Assembly: GCA_037200885.1 (NCBI GenBank)
Contig: JBBCIN010000002.1
Span: forward strand, 1,612,001 to 1,676,000
Source of the DNA: PMG-095 sp037200885
GTDB lineage: Bacteria > Myxococcota_A > Polyangia > Polyangiales > Polyangiaceae
Direction of reading: 5' to 3'
Length of the DNA stretch: 64,000 nucleotides
In this document: piece by piece, positions 8,330 through 17,468 of the stretch
Position numbering within the stretch: the stretch's first letter is position 1
Layout: the number at the start of each line of letters is the position of its first letter
Notes under the pieces: model-generated
Database searches by the model: none
Told to the model about the DNA's origin: nothing
Seen by the model: the letters and a program-made list of their open reading frames with translations, nothing else
Made by a program: the position numbers and the translations under genes

Positions 8330-9759
8330 ACGCTCCGGCGTTCGCGGAGACCGCTGTCGAGCATGGCCTGGATCGAGCTGCGCACCCGCTCGGACAAGCG
8401 CCCGACCAGCACGTGGTCGTCCGCGGCTTCCGGGCCATAATTGTCCAGATTGATCGGCTCACCGAAGCGCATCCGCCACTTGGTGGGAGCCGGCAACAGG
8501 CCCGCGGGACCGAGGAACGGAAAGGTGGGCGTGATCGGGAAATAAGGCAGGCCCACGAGTTCGGTCAGGCCCTCCAAGCGGTACAAGAGCGGGCTCGATT
8601 CTTCCGCACCGATGATTGCGCAAGGCACTATCGGCGCGCGCATCCGCAAGCACAGGCGAATGTAGCCGCCGCGACCGAAACGTTGCAGCCGATAGCGCTC
8701 TTGGAACAGCTTCTTGATGCCGTGCACGCCCTCCGGGAACACGCCGACGATACTTTCCTTCTCGAGCAAGCGCTCGGCGTTTTCAGGGCAAGCGCGCACC
8801 GCGCCGACGCGATTCATGAACACGCCAGCGAAGGGCAGGTAGTACACGAAGTCTTCCGCCAGCCAGCGCAAATCTCGCTTTTGTTTGTGCTCGATGCGCA
8901 GCGCGGCGCGCAGCATCAAACCGTCGAGGGGTAACGCACCCGAGTGATTGGCGACTACGATGCAACGGCCTTCCGCCGGTACGTTGTCGATGCCTTCCAC
9001 CGTCGTTCGGAAGTAGCTCCGGTACAGGAACTCGACGACCGGTTTGACCCGTTGTTCGAAGCTGGGATCGAGCCCGAAATCGTCGAATTCCTCGGAGCGA
9101 CTCCGCATTGCCGAGCGACCCCACTTGCGTGAAATGAAGTCTTCGACTGGAAGCGGTGCTGGATCGACTTTGACGGGCGGTGAGGAATCCGTCTTGGCCA
9201 AGGGCAAGGGTCCGCGCCGTTCCGAAACCGGATCGCCGCTGGCTGTTTCTGTCTCTGCGGCGGCGTCACCGAAGTGGCGCTGACGTATCAACCCATCCAA
9301 GCGCGCCTCGAGCGCGCGGATTTGCGCCTCTACATCGCCCGATTTGCGCTCGTGCGGATCTGGCGGCGCGCTCTCGAAGGCTTCTCCGTATTGCGTGGTC
9401 GGGGGCACGACGCGTGCGCCGATGCCGAGTTCGAAAGCCTCCTCCGAGTCGATGTCCGTGTCGCTCAGGCCCGCTTCGTCGACCGCGGTGCGTTCGTCGA
9501 TCACCCCCGGGGGTGCGCTGATCGGCGCATGGGGCGTGGCATCCCGGGGTTCACCGAACCGCGCCGCAGCGGGCTCACGAGTGCGGCCCGTGCGCCGTGC
9601 TTTGCGCTTCGGGTTCGAAGGGGTCTTCTGTTCGGTGCGCGCGACGCCCGGCGCGCGGGGGCGCTCGTTCCCGCGCATCTCGCCCTTGGCCGGGCGCGGC
9701 CGTGCCGACGATTGGTTTGCGCTCGACTCGCGCTTGGGTCGTTTGTCCTTTCTTTTCAC
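8317..9759 (-). CDS. Lysophospholipid acyltransferase (LPLAT) with long disordered N-terminus
   Basis: A 480-residue protein. The C-terminal 260 residues form a glycerophospholipid acyltransferase domain of the PlsC/LPLAT superfamily. The HX4D-type motif is NHSGALPLD, the acceptor-binding motif is FPEGVHG, and between them lies LAEDFVYYLPFAGVFMNRVGAVRA. The first 210 residues are rich in Lys, Arg, Pro and Glu and look unstructured; the usual enzyme is about half this length. The domain probably works at the inner leaflet of the cytoplasmic membrane. The start overlaps the stop of the SDR gene by four bases, suggesting the two proteins act in one pathway. Substrate unknown. Confidence 0.85.
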   Translation of the reverse strand: MKRKDKRPKRESSANQSSARPRPAKGEMRGNERPRAPGVARTEQKTPSNPKRKARRTGRTREPAAARFGEPRDATPHAPISAPPGVIDERTAVDEAGLSDTDIDSEEAFELGIGARVVPPTTQYGEAFESAPPDPHERKSGDVEAQIRALEARLDGLIRQRHFGDAAAETETASGDPVSERRGPLPLAKTDSSPPVKVDPAPLPVEDFISRKWGRSAMRSRSEEFDDFGLDPSFEQRVKPVVEFLYRSYFRTTVEGIDNVPAEGRCIVVANHSGALPLDGLMLRAALRIEHKQKRDLRWLAEDFVYYLPFAGVFMNRVGAVRACPENAERLLEKESIVGVFPEGVHGIKKLFQERYRLQRFGRGGYIRLCLRMRAPIVPCAIIGAEESSPLLYRLEGLTELVGLPYFPITPTFPFLGPAGLLPAPTKWRMRFGEPINLDNYGPEAADDHVLVGRLSERVRSSIQAMLDSGLRERRSVWFG

Positions 9760-10814
9760 GCGGGCGTCTCCGAAAGCAATCTCACATCGCGCAGGTGTTG
9801 AGCGTTAGCATAGTCGATCAAAGCCTCACGGCTGGTGTAGAGCGGCTCGAAGCCGAGCTCCTTTCGAGCCAAGGCGCCATCGGCGACGCAGATATACTGC
9901 AGGTAGTCGAAGAATGCCGGCGGAGCTTCGGCCAATTGCGTCAGCCACAGCGCGGTCGTGAGCCCCGAAGCGAAAGAGCGTGGCAGCGGCAGGGTGGTGC
10001 GCCCAGCGAGCTTGATCACCGTGCGCAGCGGCAAGACGCCATCGCCCACGATGTTGAACACGCCCGGCACGTCGTACAGCGCCGCCAAGCGCAATGCACG
10101 TACGGCGTCCGCCTCGTGCACGAACTGCCAAAGCGGATCGAAGCCGAGCACGGTCGGGGTCAGTCGATGGCTCAAATAGCGGGTGACGAAGTTGTCGACG
10201 GTTGGACCCAGCATGGGCGCGACGCGCAGCACGGTCGCGATGCGACCTTGCCCGGGCCGACCGAAGCGAAGCACTTCATTTTCGGCTTCCATCTTGTCGG
10301 CGAAGAAAGACTCGGTGCGCCGCGCGCGCAGCGGATGTTTCTCGGACAGGTAGTTGGGGTTGGTCGGATGCGCGCCGTACAGCAGCGTTTGGCTGCGCAT
10401 CACCACCTTGTGCACCTTCGTACGTCGGCACGCATTCAAGACGTGCATCGTGCCGACACTCTCGAGTTCGTGCGCGAACGCCGTAGAGTGCGTCGGCGAA
10501 TCGAGGAACGCCAGATGGACCACGACGTCGACCGCTTCAGCCGACAAGATCTCCGCCATGCGCTCTTCGGCAAGGCCCTCGGTCAAGCTCACGTTGTACA
10601 CGCGTGACTTGGCGCCCGCCGTGGCAGGCGCTTCGGTGTCCAAACACACGATCGCCCGCACGTTCGGATCTTCCTCCAATAACCCAATCAAGTTACTGCC
10701 CAAAAATTGTGCGGCACCCGTGATCGCGACGACGCGGCGCCGCGTGGGCGGTGCGCCCAAACGACCCCGTTCGGCGAGCGTCAGTGAGTGCGAAGATGTA
10801 AGCGAGTTACTCAC
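9756..10814 (-). CDS. NAD-dependent epimerase/dehydratase (extended SDR)
   Basis: A 352-residue extended short-chain dehydrogenase/reductase. The Rossmann nucleotide-binding motif is ITGAAQFLGSNLIGLLE at about residues 30-46, followed by VVVHLAFLDSP. The active-site region has RSQTLLYGAHPTNPNYL, but where YxxxK is expected I read FFADKMEAE, with Phe replacing the catalytic Tyr. This suggests altered or lost redox chemistry, or binding of a different ligand. The start is GTG at 10814 with a good ribosome site (AAAGGAG, six bases upstream). It is coupled to the acyltransferase and then truB. A lipid- or polyketide-linked role is possible but not shown. Confidence 0.82.
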   Translation of the reverse strand: MSNSLTSSHSLTLAERGRLGAPPTRRRVVAITGAAQFLGSNLIGLLEEDPNVRAIVCLDTEAPATAGAKSRVYNVSLTEGLAEERMAEILSAEAVDVVVHLAFLDSPTHSTAFAHELESVGTMHVLNACRRTKVHKVVMRSQTLLYGAHPTNPNYLSEKHPLRARRTESFFADKMEAENEVLRFGRPGQGRIATVLRVAPMLGPTVDNFVTRYLSHRLTPTVLGFDPLWQFVHEADAVRALRLAALYDVPGVFNIVGDGVLPLRTVIKLAGRTTLPLPRSFASGLTTALWLTQLAEAPPAFFDYLQYICVADGALARKELGFEPLYTSREALIDYANAQHLRDVRLLSETPA

Positions 10815-10968
10815 CCGGCACTCCTTTGGGAGATCTGTCTTTGATTCATCCGGTCCCCGGCAAAGTAATCGAAATGCCCACGATTCCTAGAGTGCATCTG
10901 ACCAAAAACGATCCCGCACACCTCGAGCACCGATTGCTCGGGTCTCGAGCACCAAAGGAAGCGGAGCG

Positions 10969-11017
10969 AGCGAGTTACAGCGGAAATTGCAAGGAGTTTC
11001 CTGTTCAGAGCGAGTTA
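10969..11017 (+). repeat. Two AGCGAGTTA copies before the kinase gene (third copy at 10801)
   Basis: AGCGAGTTA occurs at 10969-10977 and 11009-11017, 40 bases apart, directly before the kinase start. A third copy at 10801-10809 is inside the first codons of the divergent SDR gene. A separate direct repeat CTCGAGCACC occurs twice at about 10923 and 10945. They could be operator sites in the divergent promoter region. This is inferred from repetition only. Confidence 0.35.
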
Positions 11018-11018
11018 T

Positions 11019-12890
11019 GTGAATTACACTCAAACGTTGATGGCCCAAGCCTCGGTTGTCGCTGGCTCGATGCTCGGGCCGTATCTGTTGGGCGACCGCC
11101 TCGGTTTGGGCGGGATGGCCGAGGTGTACGTGGCGCAGCGCGCCGGTCCGCGTGGCTTTGCCAAGCGCTTTGCGGTCAAGCGCATCTTGCCGGAGCTGGC
11201 GCAGGACGCGCGCTTCGTCGCCATGTTCTGCGACGAAGCGCGTATTTGCGCCGCGCTCTGCCATCCCAACATCGTGCAGGTGGTCGACTTCGGCGAGGCC
11301 CATGGCGAGCTGTTCATGGCCATGGAGTACGTGGATGGCGTGTCCCTCGCGCGCTTGTTGCGCTCGGTGTCCGCGCGCCGGGAGCGGTTCCCGCGCGCGA
11401 TCGCGCTGCACATTGCCCACGAGGTGCTACGCGGTCTGGCTTTCGCTCATCAGGCCCAAGACGAACACGGTCGGCCGCTCGGAATCGTGCACCGCGACGT
11501 CTCTCCGGGCAACGTGCTGATCGGCCGCGCGGGTGAGGTCAAGCTCGGCGATTTCGGCATCGTGCGCAGTGAGTTCGTCGACCGTCGCACTTACCCAGGG
11601 GAGCTGAAGGGCAAAGTCGGCTACATGTCGCCCGAACAGGTCATGGGCACGGACGTCGATCCGCGCAGTGATCTGTTTACGGTCGGCATCATCTTGGCGG
11701 AAATGCTGCTCGCGCGTCCGCTCTTCTCTGGTCAAAACGAATTCGAGATCCTGACCAACATTTACGAGGCCAATCTGAGTGTGCTCGACCGCCACGCGGA
11801 AGAGCTCGCGCCGCTCGTGCTCGATACGCTGCGCAAGGCTTTGTCGCGCGACCCTGCGGAGCGCTTTCAAAATGCCGTGGAGTTCGCGGGTGCACTGCGC
11901 GATGTCGCGCGTGAGCTCGACCTTCACCTGGGTGATTCGGAGATCGTGCCCTGGCTGTCCAACTTGGGCATTTTGCCATCGCGCAGCGGCACTCACGAGC
12001 GGCTGCTGCAGGCGCAGGCCGAGCACGCCTTGGAGGCAAAGTCGCGCCTCGCGACCGAACCTGCGCCGGGCATTCCGCCCGCGCAATCTGGGCAACGAGC
12101 GGCGCAGCAGCCTCCACCGGCGGCGCGCGCGCCGCGCTTCGGGGAGCCGCTGACGCGCGCCGCTTCGTGGCGCAGCGCGCTCGATCGCATGACCTTACCG
12201 GCGGTGTTGCACGCGGTCGCAGCGCGCCAAGAGACCGGCGTTTTGGTGGCCCGCAACGAGCGTCGCGAAAAGCATTTCTACTTCGTGGAGGGTGAGCTAC
12301 GCGCGGCGCGTTCGACCGAACACTCGGAGCTGCTCGGCACACGCCTGCTTCGCGCCGAACGCATCACCGAGCAGGATTTGACGGACGCGCTGAACACCTG
12401 CAAACAGACGCAGCGCTCGCTCGGTGAAGAGCTGGTCGCGCGCGGCATCGTCCGCGCAAGCTCGCTCTTGCGTGAGCTGGTGGAACAGGTCGAGGCGCGT
12501 TTCATCGAACTTTTCGCCTGGAATGACGGCACACTTTGGTTCGTGCCGGGCGTGCGCGAGCTGCACCTCGAGGTCAAAGCGCCGGCCCTGATGCCCGCGC
12601 TGGTGACGCACGCCATCCGTGAAGCGTACACGGACGACGAAATCGCGCTGTGGTTCGCCCGCGCCAGCAAGCTGCCCGTCCACCGCGGCCAAGCGCGTCG
12701 CGTCGACCCGACCAAGCTCGGCCTCTCGCTCGCCGAACGCCGCGCGCTCGAACGCGCCGCCAAAGCGACGTCCATCGAGGCCCTCGTGAACGAGCTCTCC
12801 GCCGAACGCGTAGCGACTCCGCGCGAGACTCTGTTCGGCTTGTTCGTCGGCGTCAGCATCGGCATCGTCTCCGTCCCCGGCTGGCGCTGA
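11019..12890 (+). CDS. Ser/Thr protein kinase with C-terminal DUF4388-like domain
   Basis: A 623-residue soluble Hanks-type kinase. Residues 21-295 are the kinase domain: Gly-rich loop LGLGGMAEVY, catalytic Lys54 in AVKRIL, Glu in the C-helix, catalytic loop IVHRDVSPGNVLI (Asp160), DFG at 178-180 and the activation segment ending GYMSPEQV. The HRDVSPxN form is typical of myxobacterial kinases. After a Pro/Ala linker, about residues 385-540 resemble DUF4388 (PATAN), with LPAVLHAVAARQETGVL, FYFVEGELRAA and RITEQDLTDAL. That domain often accompanies bacterial signalling modules. No membrane segment was seen. The start could be GTG at 11019 or the ATG at 11040. Confidence 0.92.
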   Translation: MNYTQTLMAQASVVAGSMLGPYLLGDRLGLGGMAEVYVAQRAGPRGFAKRFAVKRILPELAQDARFVAMFCDEARICAALCHPNIVQVVDFGEAHGELFMAMEYVDGVSLARLLRSVSARRERFPRAIALHIAHEVLRGLAFAHQAQDEHGRPLGIVHRDVSPGNVLIGRAGEVKLGDFGIVRSEFVDRRTYPGELKGKVGYMSPEQVMGTDVDPRSDLFTVGIILAEMLLARPLFSGQNEFEILTNIYEANLSVLDRHAEELAPLVLDTLRKALSRDPAERFQNAVEFAGALRDVARELDLHLGDSEIVPWLSNLGILPSRSGTHERLLQAQAEHALEAKSRLATEPAPGIPPAQSGQRAAQQPPPAARAPRFGEPLTRAASWRSALDRMTLPAVLHAVAARQETGVLVARNERREKHFYFVEGELRAARSTEHSELLGTRLLRAERITEQDLTDALNTCKQTQRSLGEELVARGIVRASSLLRELVEQVEARFIELFAWNDGTLWFVPGVRELHLEVKAPALMPALVTHAIREAYTDDEIALWFARASKLPVHRGQARRVDPTKLGLSLAERRALERAAKATSIEALVNELSAERVATPRETLFGLFVGVSIGIVSVPGWR

Positions 12891-13015
12891 GCGCGCTCCC
12901 GCTCCCGGGTGCAGTCACCGTCGACTCCGGGGCGCGGGAATTTCGTGGGCCGAGAGGTGCGATGCGGGGACGCGATCGCCCGATTTTCATTGCGACGGCG
13001 AGCGTGAGCAGCTCG

Positions 13016-14794
13016 TCAGCGGCGCGTCGAGGGGGGTGGGGCTGCGGGGCCTGGGACCGAGGAGCGGCGACTGGTGGAGGGCGGATTGAGCGTGCGTACC
13101 GAAGCCGAGGGGGAGGATTCGGGCGCGTCGTCCTCGAGCAAATCCTTCAGCGTTTTCAATTCGACCGGCTTGAACAGGGTCGGGCAGGCGGAATTTTTGA
13201 GGTATTCCGCTTCCGCGCGGCCGAGCGCACCGCCCGTTACGAACACGAAGCGCTGGGCCACTTCGGGGCGGCGCTCCGCGATGCGCGCGTGCAGGGTGTC
13301 GCCGTTGCGGCCGGGCAAAAACACGTCGCACAGCACCAGATCGGGCGTGTAATTCGGCTCCAGCAGCTGCACTTCGGCTTCGGACGCTGCCGCGGCGGTG
13401 CGCACGGTGTGCGGCTTGAGTGCGCGGCGGATGGAACGCGCGAACACGGGGTCGTCATCGATCACGAACACCTGGCGCGCTCGCGGTTCGAGCATGCGTT
13501 GCTTCGGCGCGCGCATGGGGACCAAGGGGATGAGACCGCTGTCCTCTTGCACGCGCGTGAGCAGCACGCGGAACGATGCCCCGCCGCCGATGCGGTCGTG
13601 CACTTCGATGTGTCCGCCATGCGCGGCGACGACGTCGCTGCAGATCTTGAGTCCGAGCCCAGTGCCCTGGCCGCGTTGCTTGGTCGTGTAAAACGGCCGG
13701 AAAATGTGCTGGATGGCGCCGGCGGGGATGCCCGGGCCATTGTCTTCGACGACCAGCGCGAGTTGTTCGCCACGGCTCATCACGCGCACCCAGATCTCCG
13801 GATGCGCGCTGACTTCGGCCGCGTCGGCCGCGTTGAACACCAGGTTCAACACCACTTGCCCGAGACTGTCGCGCCGTCCGACCGTGTATACCGGGCCGTC
13901 GACGTGTTGTGTGAGTGTGATGCCGCGCCGCTCCAAGTGCGGCATGGCGATCGCGAGCGACTCCTTCACGACCGTGACCAAGTCCACGCACTCGGGCGAG
14001 ACTTCACGGCGAGAGACGAGGGACAGTTGCTCGACGGTATCGCGAATGCGCGCCACGGCGGTTTGGATGTCGGACGAGACCTCACCGAGCTCACGAATTG
14101 CGCCGGACATGTCGGGATCCGTGGCGTCGGACAGCTCGGTCACTTGCTCGACTAGGCGGCCCAGCTCTTCTTGCTGTAACAGCATCGCGCCGGCAGGTCC
14201 TCGCAGCTCGTGCGCGACGCTGGCCGTCAGCAGACCCAGGCTGGCCATCCGGCTAGCTTCCGCGAGCTCGTCGTTGCTCGGGACCGGAGTCGCTCGGATT
14301 TGTTCGCGCTCCAGCGCGACCGCCATCATGTTCGCGACGGTGGTTGCGAAATGCTGCGCCTCGTCGTCGACCCGGGTCGCATCGTCGAAGAAGAGCACGA
14401 ACACGCCGTGCGCGACTCGGCGCAAGATTACGGGGACGGCCAGCGCGGTGCGCGCGCCGAGCGCCAAGATCTCGCCCGCGTCGTCGATGCCTTCGCGGTC
14501 GCGCCCGAGGTCGCTCAGCAGGACCAGGCGCCGCGTGCTCAGGGCGCGCTGGGCGATCGTGCTCAGCGCTCGGCGCAGCACCACCAGCTCCGGGCCGCCG
14601 CGATCGCCGAGCCCGCGTTCCGCGATCGACTCGAGTCCCGGATCCAAAGTGAAGGCAGCGGCTGCGCGCGCGCGCATCGTCTCGAGCAACACGTCGAGTG
14701 AGTCGCCGAGTAGGCCACCACTCGATTCGCTCGCCAGACGGCCTGACAGGGTGTGAAGCGCGTCTAGGCGTTGCAGACGCAGGAGCGGATTCAT
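13016..14794 (-). CDS. Hybrid sensor histidine kinase/response regulator with GAF-like sensor
   Basis: A 592-residue cytoplasmic hybrid kinase. Residues about 30-165 look like a GAF sensor (TALAVPVILRRVAHGVFVLFF). The dimerisation/phospho-acceptor region has His195 in ASVAHELRGPAG. The ATPase has the N box (QVVLNLVFNAADA), G1 box (VVEDNGPGIP), F box (IFRPFYTTK) and G2 box (GQGTGLGLKIC). A receiver domain at about 441-565 has the acidic pair in VIDDDPV, phospho-acceptor Asp490 in LCDVFLPG, Thr in FVTGG and Lys in LFKPVEL. The last 25 residues are Ser/Pro-rich. No membrane segment is present, so the ligand is probably cytoplasmic. No separate output protein is next to it. Confidence 0.92.
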   Translation of the reverse strand: MNPLLRLQRLDALHTLSGRLASESSGGLLGDSLDVLLETMRARAAAAFTLDPGLESIAERGLGDRGGPELVVLRRALSTIAQRALSTRRLVLLSDLGRDREGIDDAGEILALGARTALAVPVILRRVAHGVFVLFFDDATRVDDEAQHFATTVANMMAVALEREQIRATPVPSNDELAEASRMASLGLLTASVAHELRGPAGAMLLQQEELGRLVEQVTELSDATDPDMSGAIRELGEVSSDIQTAVARIRDTVEQLSLVSRREVSPECVDLVTVVKESLAIAMPHLERRGITLTQHVDGPVYTVGRRDSLGQVVLNLVFNAADAAEVSAHPEIWVRVMSRGEQLALVVEDNGPGIPAGAIQHIFRPFYTTKQRGQGTGLGLKICSDVVAAHGGHIEVHDRIGGGASFRVLLTRVQEDSGLIPLVPMRAPKQRMLEPRARQVFVIDDDPVFARSIRRALKPHTVRTAAAASEAEVQLLEPNYTPDLVLCDVFLPGRNGDTLHARIAERRPEVAQRFVFVTGGALGRAEAEYLKNSACPTLFKPVELKTLKDLLEDDAPESSPSASVRTLNPPSTSRRSSVPGPAAPPPSTRR

Positions 14795-14941
14795 GGTGAT
14801 TGCGTCGGAGCCCGTTGCAGAAAGCCCCTGACGAGAGAGCCCTCACAAGATAGGGCGTTCGGAGCGCAAAAGCCAAGCATGAGCGGGCAACACGCACACT
14901 TCTTGACAAACTCACTAGTGCTCGGGCCGCGCTGAGCGTCG

Positions 14942-15562
14942 CTAGGGCTGATGCGGGGTTCCAGTGACGTCGTAACGTAACACCGGGTAGGGGGCAAAAT
15001 CGCTCACGATCTTGAACCCGGCCTGTTCAAAAATGCGAAATGGGCCGGTCCAAAGCTCGGCTGGGCCGGCCAGATCCGCGCGTCGGGGAAAGGCTTCGAT
15101 GAAGCGCGCGCGGCGCGCTTCGGCGATCACCACTGCCTGCCGGACCAGCGCGCGTGCCACTCCGCGACGGCGGAATTCCTCGTCGACCAACAAGCACCCG
15201 ACGGTGAGCACGCCTTCGCGCGGGCCCGAGAGCACCGGCAGACCTCGGTACAAGCGCTGGTCGTAGAGTTTGGGCACGAGCTCGGCCGGACACAATTTCA
15301 GCCAGCCCACCGCTTGCCCTGCATGCAGCGCGACGACCCCTCGCAGCTCGGCCTGCGCGCTCGCGAGGCTTTCGATGAACGCGGCGCGATTCTGCTCGGG
15401 CGCGTGGAACAAGCGATCGAGCCACGCATTCTTATCGCCGGTGAAGTGCCAATATTGACAATGACAAGGCGTGCTGGTGCGTTCGAACAGTGAAAGCAGC
15501 GCGCTCGTGTGCTCGACCTGCGCGGCTGCTACTTCGAGCTGCAATTCGGATCCTGAGGCCAC
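14942..15562 (-). CDS. GNAT-family N-acetyltransferase
   Basis: A protein of about 206 residues with the acetyl-CoA-binding core of the GNAT fold: VGCLLVDEEFRRRGVARALVRQAV, where R-R-x-G-V-A is the pyrophosphate-binding loop. The N-terminal part has TPCHCQYWHFTGDKNAWLDR, a Cys/Trp-rich segment I associate with a subgroup of uncharacterised acetyltransferases. The open frame extends far upstream into gatA, but that extension reads as Pro/Ser/Arg-rich shadow. The GTG at 15562 leaves 13 bases after the gatA stop and was chosen for that reason. Likely co-transcribed with gatCA. The substrate is unknown. Confidence 0.8.
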   Translation of the reverse strand: MASGSELQLEVAAAQVEHTSALLSLFERTSTPCHCQYWHFTGDKNAWLDRLFHAPEQNRAAFIESLASAQAELRGVVALHAGQAVGWLKLCPAELVPKLYDQRLYRGLPVLSGPREGVLTVGCLLVDEEFRRRGVARALVRQAVVIAEARRARFIEAFPRRADLAGPAELWTGPFRIFEQAGFKIVSDFAPYPVLRYDVTGTPHQP

Positions 15563-15575
15563 GCGCCGATGACGA

Positions 15576-17102
15576 CTAGCGACGGGGGGGCAGCGCGGGA
15601 CCGCCGGGTGAGGTGAGTCGCTCGACCGCCGAAGCGAGCGTGAACAGCCGCTCTTCTTCGAACGCGGGAGCCAAGAGCTGTAATCCGACCGGCAATGCGG
15701 GCTGCGTGTTGGTGGCCTTGGACATGCCGCAAGGCACGCTGAGCCCTGCGATGCCCGCCAGGCTGGCCGGCAGGGTGTAGATGTCCGCCAAGTACATGGC
15801 CAGCGGATCATCGGCCTTTTCCCCGAATTTGAAGGCGGGGCTGGGGCTCGTAGGCGCGGCGATGGCATCCACCTGTGAAAATGCGCGATCGAAGTCTTGC
15901 TTGATCAGGGTGCGCGCCTTCTGCGCCTTGCGATAGTACGCGTCGTAGTAGCCCGAGCTCAGCACGTAGGTACCAAGCAAGATGCGCCGCTTGACCTCGG
16001 GGCCGAAGCCCGCGTTGCGCGTCTTCCCGTAAAGGGCTTGTAGATCGCCACGCGGCGGCTCGACGCGTAGCCCGAAGCGCACGCCGTCGAAGCGAGCCAG
16101 GTTACTCGAGGCCTCGGCGGTGGCCACGATGTAATACGTGGCGATGCCGTGCTTCGTGTGCGGCAGCGCGACGGGATGCACCGAACAGCCTTCGCTCTCG
16201 AGCGCGCTGATTGCCGCTCTCACGCTGGCGGCAACCGCGGGATCCAGCCCTTCACCGAAATATTCTTCGGGGATGCCGATGCGTAGCCCTTTCACCGGGC
16301 GATCGCAGGCGGCTTCATAGGCTCCGACGGGCACATCCGCGCAAGTGGAGTCATGGCGGTCGACGCCGGAGATGACCTCCAAAAGTCGCGCCGCGCCGCG
16401 GGCGTCCCGAGCGAACGGGCCTACCTGATCCAAGCTCGAGGCGAACGCGACCAGGCCGTAGCGCGAGACGCGCCCGTAGCTCGGCTTGACCCCGACGATG
16501 CCGCACAAGGCGGCAGGCTGACGGATCGAGCCGCCGGTGTCGCTGCCGAGCGAGCCGGCGGCCATGCCGGCCGCGACGGCCACGGCGCTGCCGCCGCTGG
16601 AGCCGCCCGCCGTGCGCGTGGGGTCCCAGGGGTTCTTCATCGGACCGAACGCGCTGTTTTCGCCGGACGAGCCCATGGCAAATTCGTCCATGTTCGTCTT
16701 GCCGACGAGCACGGCGTCGGCGGCGCGTAGCCGCGCGACGACGGTCGCGTCGTAGGGCGGCCGCCAACCGGTTTCTGCTCCCGAGCCTCCGGTGCCTTCG
16801 GCATTGCGCCGGGTCAGGATCTTCGATGCGCAGGTGGTCGGCGCATCGGCGGTGCACAGTGCGTCTTTGATCGCGATCGGCACGCCGCTCAGCTTGCCCA
16901 GGGGGGCGCCGCTCTTGCGTTTGCGATCGACGGCGGCCGCCGCCGCGAGCGCCGCGTCGCGCGAGACGTGCAGGAAGGCGTGCAGACCGCTTTGATTTTC
17001 CATCCGTTGCAAGGCGCGCTCGGTGAGCGCCACGGCGGTGATTTCCCCGCTTTTGACCTGATCGGCTTGCTGGGAGATCGGTAGATCGAGGATATCGCTC
17101 AT
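15576..17102 (-). CDS. gatA: Asp-tRNA(Asn)/Glu-tRNA(Gln) amidotransferase subunit A
   Basis: Amidase subunit of the GatCAB complex. It frees ammonia from glutamine so that misacylated Glu-tRNA(Gln) or Asp-tRNA(Asn) can be corrected. The 508-residue product carries the amidase signature GGSSGGSAVAVAAGMAAGSL then GSDTGGSIRQPAALCG, which supplies the Ser-cisSer-Lys triad; the Lys is in GVPIAIKDALCT near the N-terminus. VGVKPSYGRVSRYGLVAFAS is also typical. Its start overlaps the gatC stop by four bases. gatB is not adjacent and not in the window, so it must lie elsewhere if the complex is complete. Confidence 0.95.
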   Translation of the reverse strand: MSDILDLPISQQADQVKSGEITAVALTERALQRMENQSGLHAFLHVSRDAALAAAAAVDRKRKSGAPLGKLSGVPIAIKDALCTADAPTTCASKILTRRNAEGTGGSGAETGWRPPYDATVVARLRAADAVLVGKTNMDEFAMGSSGENSAFGPMKNPWDPTRTAGGSSGGSAVAVAAGMAAGSLGSDTGGSIRQPAALCGIVGVKPSYGRVSRYGLVAFASSLDQVGPFARDARGAARLLEVISGVDRHDSTCADVPVGAYEAACDRPVKGLRIGIPEEYFGEGLDPAVAASVRAAISALESEGCSVHPVALPHTKHGIATYYIVATAEASSNLARFDGVRFGLRVEPPRGDLQALYGKTRNAGFGPEVKRRILLGTYVLSSGYYDAYYRKAQKARTLIKQDFDRAFSQVDAIAAPTSPSPAFKFGEKADDPLAMYLADIYTLPASLAGIAGLSVPCGMSKATNTQPALPVGLQLLAPAFEEERLFTLASAVERLTSPGGPALPPRR

Positions 17103-17389
17103 TCGTCGACGAACGCCGGAACGGCGAACCCTCCGCCTGCGCTGCGCGGCGCTTCCGCCAGCGCCACTTCATTGGCCAGACCCGGCTCCACGGTATCGGG
17201 CCGGAGCGGAGCGCCGAGTACGGCGACCTGCGTGGTTTCTGCGACCGACGCCGTATCGAGGTCCGCCAGCGATTTCACGTATTCGAGGATGTTGCCGAGA
17301 TCCTTCTGCATGCGATCGATTTCGCCGTCTTCGAGCTCGAGTCGCGCGAGTTTGGCGACGTGTAGAACCGTTTCACGAGTAATGGCCAT
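17099..17389 (-). CDS. gatC: Asp-tRNA(Asn)/Glu-tRNA(Gln) amidotransferase subunit C
   Basis: The small subunit that wraps and stabilises GatA in GatCAB. About 96 residues from the ATG at 17389. The N-terminus ITRETVLHVAKLARLELEDG and the segment DLGNILEYVKSLADLDT are the family signature; APLRPDTVEPG is the usual C-terminal contact strip. An upstream start at 17413 (MLACAPLI) is possible but adds residues unlike the family. The stop overlaps the gatA start (ATGA), so the two are translationally coupled. Confidence 0.92.
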   Translation of the reverse strand: MAITRETVLHVAKLARLELEDGEIDRMQKDLGNILEYVKSLADLDTASVAETTQVAVLGAPLRPDTVEPGLANEVALAEAPRSAGGGFAVPAFVDE

Positions 17390-17468
17390 GATGAGCGGCG
17401 CGCAGGCTAGCACTATGGGCTACCTTCTGCATTCGACGGGAGGCCGCAGATTCGACTATCGTCGAGCC

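Noticed and set aside
12650..14155. 501-residue rightward frame opposite the hybrid histidine kinase
   Set aside because: Low-complexity composition and no motif; the histidine kinase has complete H, N, G and receiver motifs on the other strand.
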